A stretch of 64,000 bases of DNA from Gymnorhina tibicen (taxonomy: Eukaryota; Chordata; Aves; Passeriformes; Artamidae), in NCBI GenBank assembly GCA_013399875.1, contig VXAZ01002400.1:974464-1038463 (forward strand), in the 5' to 3' direction. How positions within the stretch are numbered: position 1 is the stretch's first letter; each line of letters starts with the position of its first letter. The notes beneath the pieces were generated by a model. It was given only the letters and a program-made list of their open reading frames with translations, was not told the origin of the DNA and ran no database searches. The position numbers and the translations under genes are program-made. This document shows positions 59,546-64,000 of the stretch, one piece after another.

Positions 59546-62500
59546 ATGCAGTGATTCCATGAGTCCATGCAGGACCATCTACACCACTCACTTACCTGGG
59601 AGTGACTGCTCTGAGCATGGTTTGATGTCACATCCCTTCAGCATCAACCCCGACCCCTCACTGCAAGCGCTCTGTTCTGCCAGGGTCCTCTGAGTCTGCT
59701 TGTGCTGGTTTCTGCCAAAAGTAGGAGGTGGTGGAGCAGTGAGTCAGTGCTGATGGCTTCTCCCTCTGCACAGATGGGCAGCCTTCGGCAGCCAGCAGCA
59801 GCTGCAAGGCCCAACACAGAGGGTTTTGTCTGCAGGGGCTTGGGAGCAAAGCTCTGAGCCTTTAAATTCATGCACGGACCAATATCAGTGACTGCTGACC
59901 TCCACAGGGCTGGGAATTTCCACAGCACCCACCTCCATCTGGAGGGCTCCCTGCGAGGAGCCGAGGTCTGGTTTGGAGCTGAGCACTCCCACGTCCGCGG
60001 GTATTTGGACGGAGCTGTTTGGGAGCCACTGCAGGAATCAAGCCGAGCTGTCAAGCCTTGGGCTTGGTGTGAAGCTGATCTCCCTCCCTGCAAAGGTGAT
60101 GGGGAAGATGGATCCGGGCTGGCAGCAGCTCCCTGTCATCTTCCATTTGCGAATGAAGACCTAACTCTGCCGGCAGCTGCCATCTGTACCAGCCTGCTTG
60201 GACACGGCCACGGCTCCGCACGGCATCCAGGAAAAACAAGACAGCCAAGACAAACGCTTGCTTCCAAAAGTGCTCACAGCTGACACATTGCTCATCTGAA
60301 GGCCAAGGCACCTCCTGGTCACTGCTGGCCACTCCAAAATGGGACCAGTGACCTGCCTATCTCTCCATTGTTCTTGACATCACGTTTTCTTGCACAAATA
60401 TATGGGGGAGTTGGAACATGTGAATGTTCATGCTATGAGAATATGAGAGCAGAGAACATTTTGGAAGCTACCTGGGTACTTAAAGCCTATTGGTAATTCT
60501 AATGGTCTTTAAAAAAAAAAAAAAAAAAGGATTGTGAGGACACATTCTGCCTTCTCTGTCTCTGCCTAGTGGTTTATTTATCTTCTTGTGATTTTCAGGG
60601 AATTGAATTCTTATCTCCATGGAGTTATCAATACTACCACCCAGATTTCTTTCCTGAGCAGGTAATACCCATCAGAGTCTATGACTGCATATATAGAGTT
60701 AATTACTCTTTCCCATGTGTATTATTTGGGACTTATCAACACACAATTTCCCTGGACTTTACCCTACAGTCACCAGGAGCTGGGATCCATTCTCTTCCCT
60801 TGACACAGATCTTTAGGTTAAGCCACCCCCATGTAATTGTGTGATACCAGCAAGCTGTGGCACCTCAGAAATCCCCTTCTTTTCTGGTCAGTTCCTGGAC
60901 AGTTTATGAACCTTTAGGGGATCCTGCTTGATAACCTCTCTGCAGTGAAAAATTACTACTGTTTCTGTATTTTCTTTCCCTTCTTTAGACAATTAGAAAT
61001 CCCTGACAGGGCTTTCATCTTACACCATAATAAAGTAATTTCTTAAAAAAATGATTGCAATAAAACTGCTAAAAATCTTTCTGCAGTGACTGATCTTCCA
61101 CAGTCTCCAATATATCCAAGTATCCCAGATGATCCCTGCCAATTTGCCTGCTACACAAAGAAGAGCTGCCAGGCTGTGGTTTCCAGGGCACCTCCTGCCT
61201 CTCCCAGCTCCACAACCACACTGATCCAGACTCATCCAACCCACACTCACTTTTTGTCTTGCCTCCAGCACTGGCCAAAGTGAACATCCAGGAAAAGTAC
61301 AGGAGCAGGATGAGCATAAAGTGATGTTTCCTCTGATACTTCCTCAGCTTCTAATAATTTTCCTCTTGGGAACTTCCTGAGCCAAATCCTTGCAGATAGT
61401 CGGAAACCCTCAGTTGATGCTTCCCTCTGGTTCTCTTGAACACACACAAACTGTTGTCATTCCCAATTCCACTTTAACTACAGCCACCCCCCTGTATGTA
61501 TATATGTATATATACCCCCTCTACATCCTTAAAGGAACCAAAACTGGGGTACCCAAGAAGGATTTACGAGTTATGGGTTTCCATCACGACACAACAGTGT
61601 TAAAATCTGGTGCCACATTTACCACTTTCCATTCCTCTGTTAAGTATCACCACATCCAGGAGATTTCTTAGTTACACTTCTGATGCTTATTTTTTCTCCT
61701 TAAAAGATTCAAATTCAAGCAGTTTGACATTTTCTACCCTGAATGTTTCAGAGGATGCTGGAAAGCATCCAGTACTCATTTTATCACTTTACTTTTTGGC
61801 CAGATTTCAGTGTAGCCTTTTTTCTTTTACACAGAATTAAAAGATCACACAACAGGTTAGTTTCCCATATGTTTCATTGTTTTAAATAATTAGCTTAATT
61901 TAGGCTCCTTTTGTGTTCTCCTTTCACAGACTGTGCAATCAACGTGTTTACTAGCAAGCGAAGACATCGTGAATGTACGTGTGTATTAGAGGGTAAACGC
62001 AGAAATTACATTCTGAATTCGCTGACACGAGCAGTCACCCCTACAACACGGTTTTGAGAGTTTAATCAAGAAACAAAAACTTGTGAGCCCAAACAAAACA
62101 TCTTGACTTTCTCATTTCAATTGCTAAACACGCACCCAGCCTGCATGTGAATGAATTACCGGCCCGAAATTATGTGCATAAATTATTTGGCAAACAAGTC
62201 TGAGTAATGAACAAATGTGGGTGAATTGCTGTGTTGGGGAAGAGAAAGCGAGGCATGATTCATACAATCACCCACTCGTTATGGCTGAGTCCCCAGGCTC
62301 AAATTAGGCAATAATCAAGGATCCTTCAGTGCAGGGGCTGGAGTGAGCTCAGCTGGGCTGTGAGCCTGCAGACACAGGATTTGGGAGCTCTGTGTGGCTG
62401 GGGCTGGTGTCTGCAGCATCCAACACTGGCCCATAGCGCTGAAGTGCCCAGCCAGTCCTGATGCAGGCACTTGGACAGCCCCCCATGCACCAGGAAATTG

Positions 62501-62589
62501 CAATTCCTGATCTCACTGCAAAATCACACGTCTCTGGGCCAAATAATAGTCAATACATAGCCTAAGCCAGACTGGCTGTTGTCATGTAG
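59546..62589. other. Intergenic, unique sequence
   Basis: No exon found. A short TATGTA/TATATA microsatellite lies at 61,494-61,514. The block 61,930-62,320 is AT-rich with clustered POU/homeodomain/FOX-like words (TGCATAAATTAT, GCAAACAA, CAATTGC) and may be a conserved element. Confidence 0.45.
60511..60528 (+). repeat. Poly(A) run (~18)
   Basis: A-homopolymer not preceded by a recognisable retrotransposon body or a processed gene copy. Listed as a simple repeat only. Confidence 0.8.
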
Positions 62590-62855
62590 TGTAAGCAGGG
62601 CTTCAGACTGGCAGAGAGTAAGTTTAGGTGGGATATCAGGAAAAAATTCTTGCCTGTGAGGGTGGTGAGGCCCTGGCACAGGGTGCCCAGAGAAGCTGTG
62701 GCTGCCCCATCCCTGGCAGAGTTCCAGGCCAGGTTGGACAGGAATTGAAGCAACCTGGGATAGTGGAAGGTGTCCCTGCCCATGGCAGGGGGTTGCAGCT
62801 GGATGGGCTTTAAGGTGCCTTACAACCCGGGCCACTCTATTGTTCTCTGATCACA
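62590..62855 (+). mobile_element. CR1 3'-end fragment
   Basis: 'GTTTAGGTGGGATATCAGG', 'AATTCTTGCCTGTGAGGG', 'GCCCAGAGAAGCTGTGG', 'CCATGGCAGGGGGTTGCAGC', then 'CTTTAAGGTGCCTTACAACC' and 'TTGTTCTCTGATCA'. Confidence 0.9.
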
Positions 62856-64000
62856 CGGGCACAAGAAAAGCTCACCTTGTGCCATCCCTGATTTTCAGAA
62901 CTTACACTGGATACCACTACCTGAAAATGTGGAAATTATGCACAGACTGAACTGGATCCAAACCTGTATTCCCAGCTGTAAAGACAGAAGGGGTTTGAGC
63001 TCTCTACCTCTTGAATTAGGCTGTCTTCTAACCATTACTTCTTTTCCATGCACAATTATTGCCCGCTTGGGTTTTGAGGTTTGCATGGGATATCTGGAAA
63101 CCTTGTTCTTGAAGGATTTGACAAACTTATGCCCAGCTCAAATGTGAAGCATGACCAATATCCAACACCTGCTGCCAATCCAACTATGCCCTCAGCCCCA
63201 CCTCCTGCTCTCTGAGCCAAGAAAACACACAAAATTCAGCTTCCCAGCTGCCCTTTGCCCTCACCAGGCTCGTGTTCCAGATCTCTGATGTTTTGGGGAG
63301 AAGCACTGCACTGCCTGTGCTACATGGTCACTCTGTGCATGCACAGGGCAGAACCAACATCCAGAGCTTATCCTGGAACCAAGGATTAACAAAACATCCT
63401 CTGTCCTGAAGCTTTGTAGTTAAAACCTCCCCAGTCAGACTTTTGAAAGAAAGAACAGAGTAAAAGCATTCAGTCCAAAAAGTGTCTTGCTATTTTTCTT
63501 TGGCTTTGCTGAGCATCAAAACAAGTGCAAAGGTGACGTTCCTGGGGAACTTTTATTCCAACCATCCTCCTTCAGCCACTCCTGATTTCCAGAGTATCGG
63601 TAGCAGGTGGTGCAGAAGACACTGCCAAGGCTCACTTGGAGGATATTTTTGAAAGCATTAAAAAAAATTCCCTTGAACTATTCTGAGCACTGCAGGCAGC
63701 TCTTTTCTGCCTCAGAAGGGAATGTGGTAACTTGGGTTTCCTCCCCAAAAGCAAAATACCTCTGCCTATCCCTGGCCCTGCAGGAGCCAGCCGAGCCTCA
63801 GTGTAGAATAGGAAGTAGGAGCTGAATTCCTCCCCTGGGGAAACCAGAGCTGAGTTATTGTTCAGTGGCATCAGGAACTGATTCAGTGTGAATGGGAGAA
63901 TAAAAAATCCAGGCAAAACGATGAGATCTCAGCCAGCAATACACTTAAACCCACATCCAAGCTTAAGGTCATGCATAGTCCCAAGTAAAATACCAGGACT
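62856..64000. other. Intergenic, unique sequence to the window edge
   Basis: No exon, repeat or RNA gene recognised. By synteny NAA30 would be expected further right, outside the window. Confidence 0.5.

Overview
The window is nuclear DNA from a vertebrate, almost certainly a bird and possibly a passerine. Two things support this. Split genes with GT-AG introns encode proteins that match vertebrate EXOC5 and AP5M1 almost residue for residue. The only abundant interspersed repeats are CR1 LINE 3' ends, the dominant avian retrotransposon, and several look like passerine-type subfamilies (the order-level guess is inference). From memory of human 14q22, the gene order is OTX2 - EXOC5 - AP5M1 - NAA30, so this is the conserved EXOC5/AP5M1 interval.

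Layout. Positions 1-26,212 hold EXOC5 on the minus strand. There are 18 coding exons whose lengths and phases sum exactly to a 707-residue open frame, with ATG at 26198-26200 and stop at 2216-2218; the 3' UTR runs leftward from 2215. Positions 26,213-26,316 are an assembly gap at the heart of a CpG-rich, presumably bidirectional promoter. The gap hides the EXOC5 5' UTR and very probably AP5M1 exon 1. An 18-bp minisatellite follows immediately. AP5M1 runs on the plus strand. Exons 2 to 8 (30,051-35,556) encode 464 residues and a stop, and the missing first exon should supply about 25 more. A canonical poly(A) signal lies at 35,627. From about 35,650 to 64,000 I find no convincing exon. This is intergenic DNA with scattered CR1 fragments, three repeat loci (two broken by assembly gaps), a large imperfect inverted repeat at 41.6-42.9 kb, and several AT-rich, homeodomain-motif-rich blocks that look like conserved non-coding elements.

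Function. EXOC5 (Sec10) is a subunit of the exocyst, which tethers secretory vesicles to the plasma membrane. AP5M1 is the mu subunit of the AP-5 adaptor complex on late endosomes and lysosomes. Both belong to membrane traffic and probably share a divergent promoter, but they act in different complexes.

No new multi-gene system is visible. The most unusual items are structural: the long inverted repeat at 41.6-42.9 kb, a direct duplication flanking the in-frame exon 3 of AP5M1, a GC-AG intron and a 29-nt microexon in EXOC5, and the gap that removes AP5M1 exon 1. Exon edges were placed by hand from splice consensus and frame. Identity figures are by-eye estimates.
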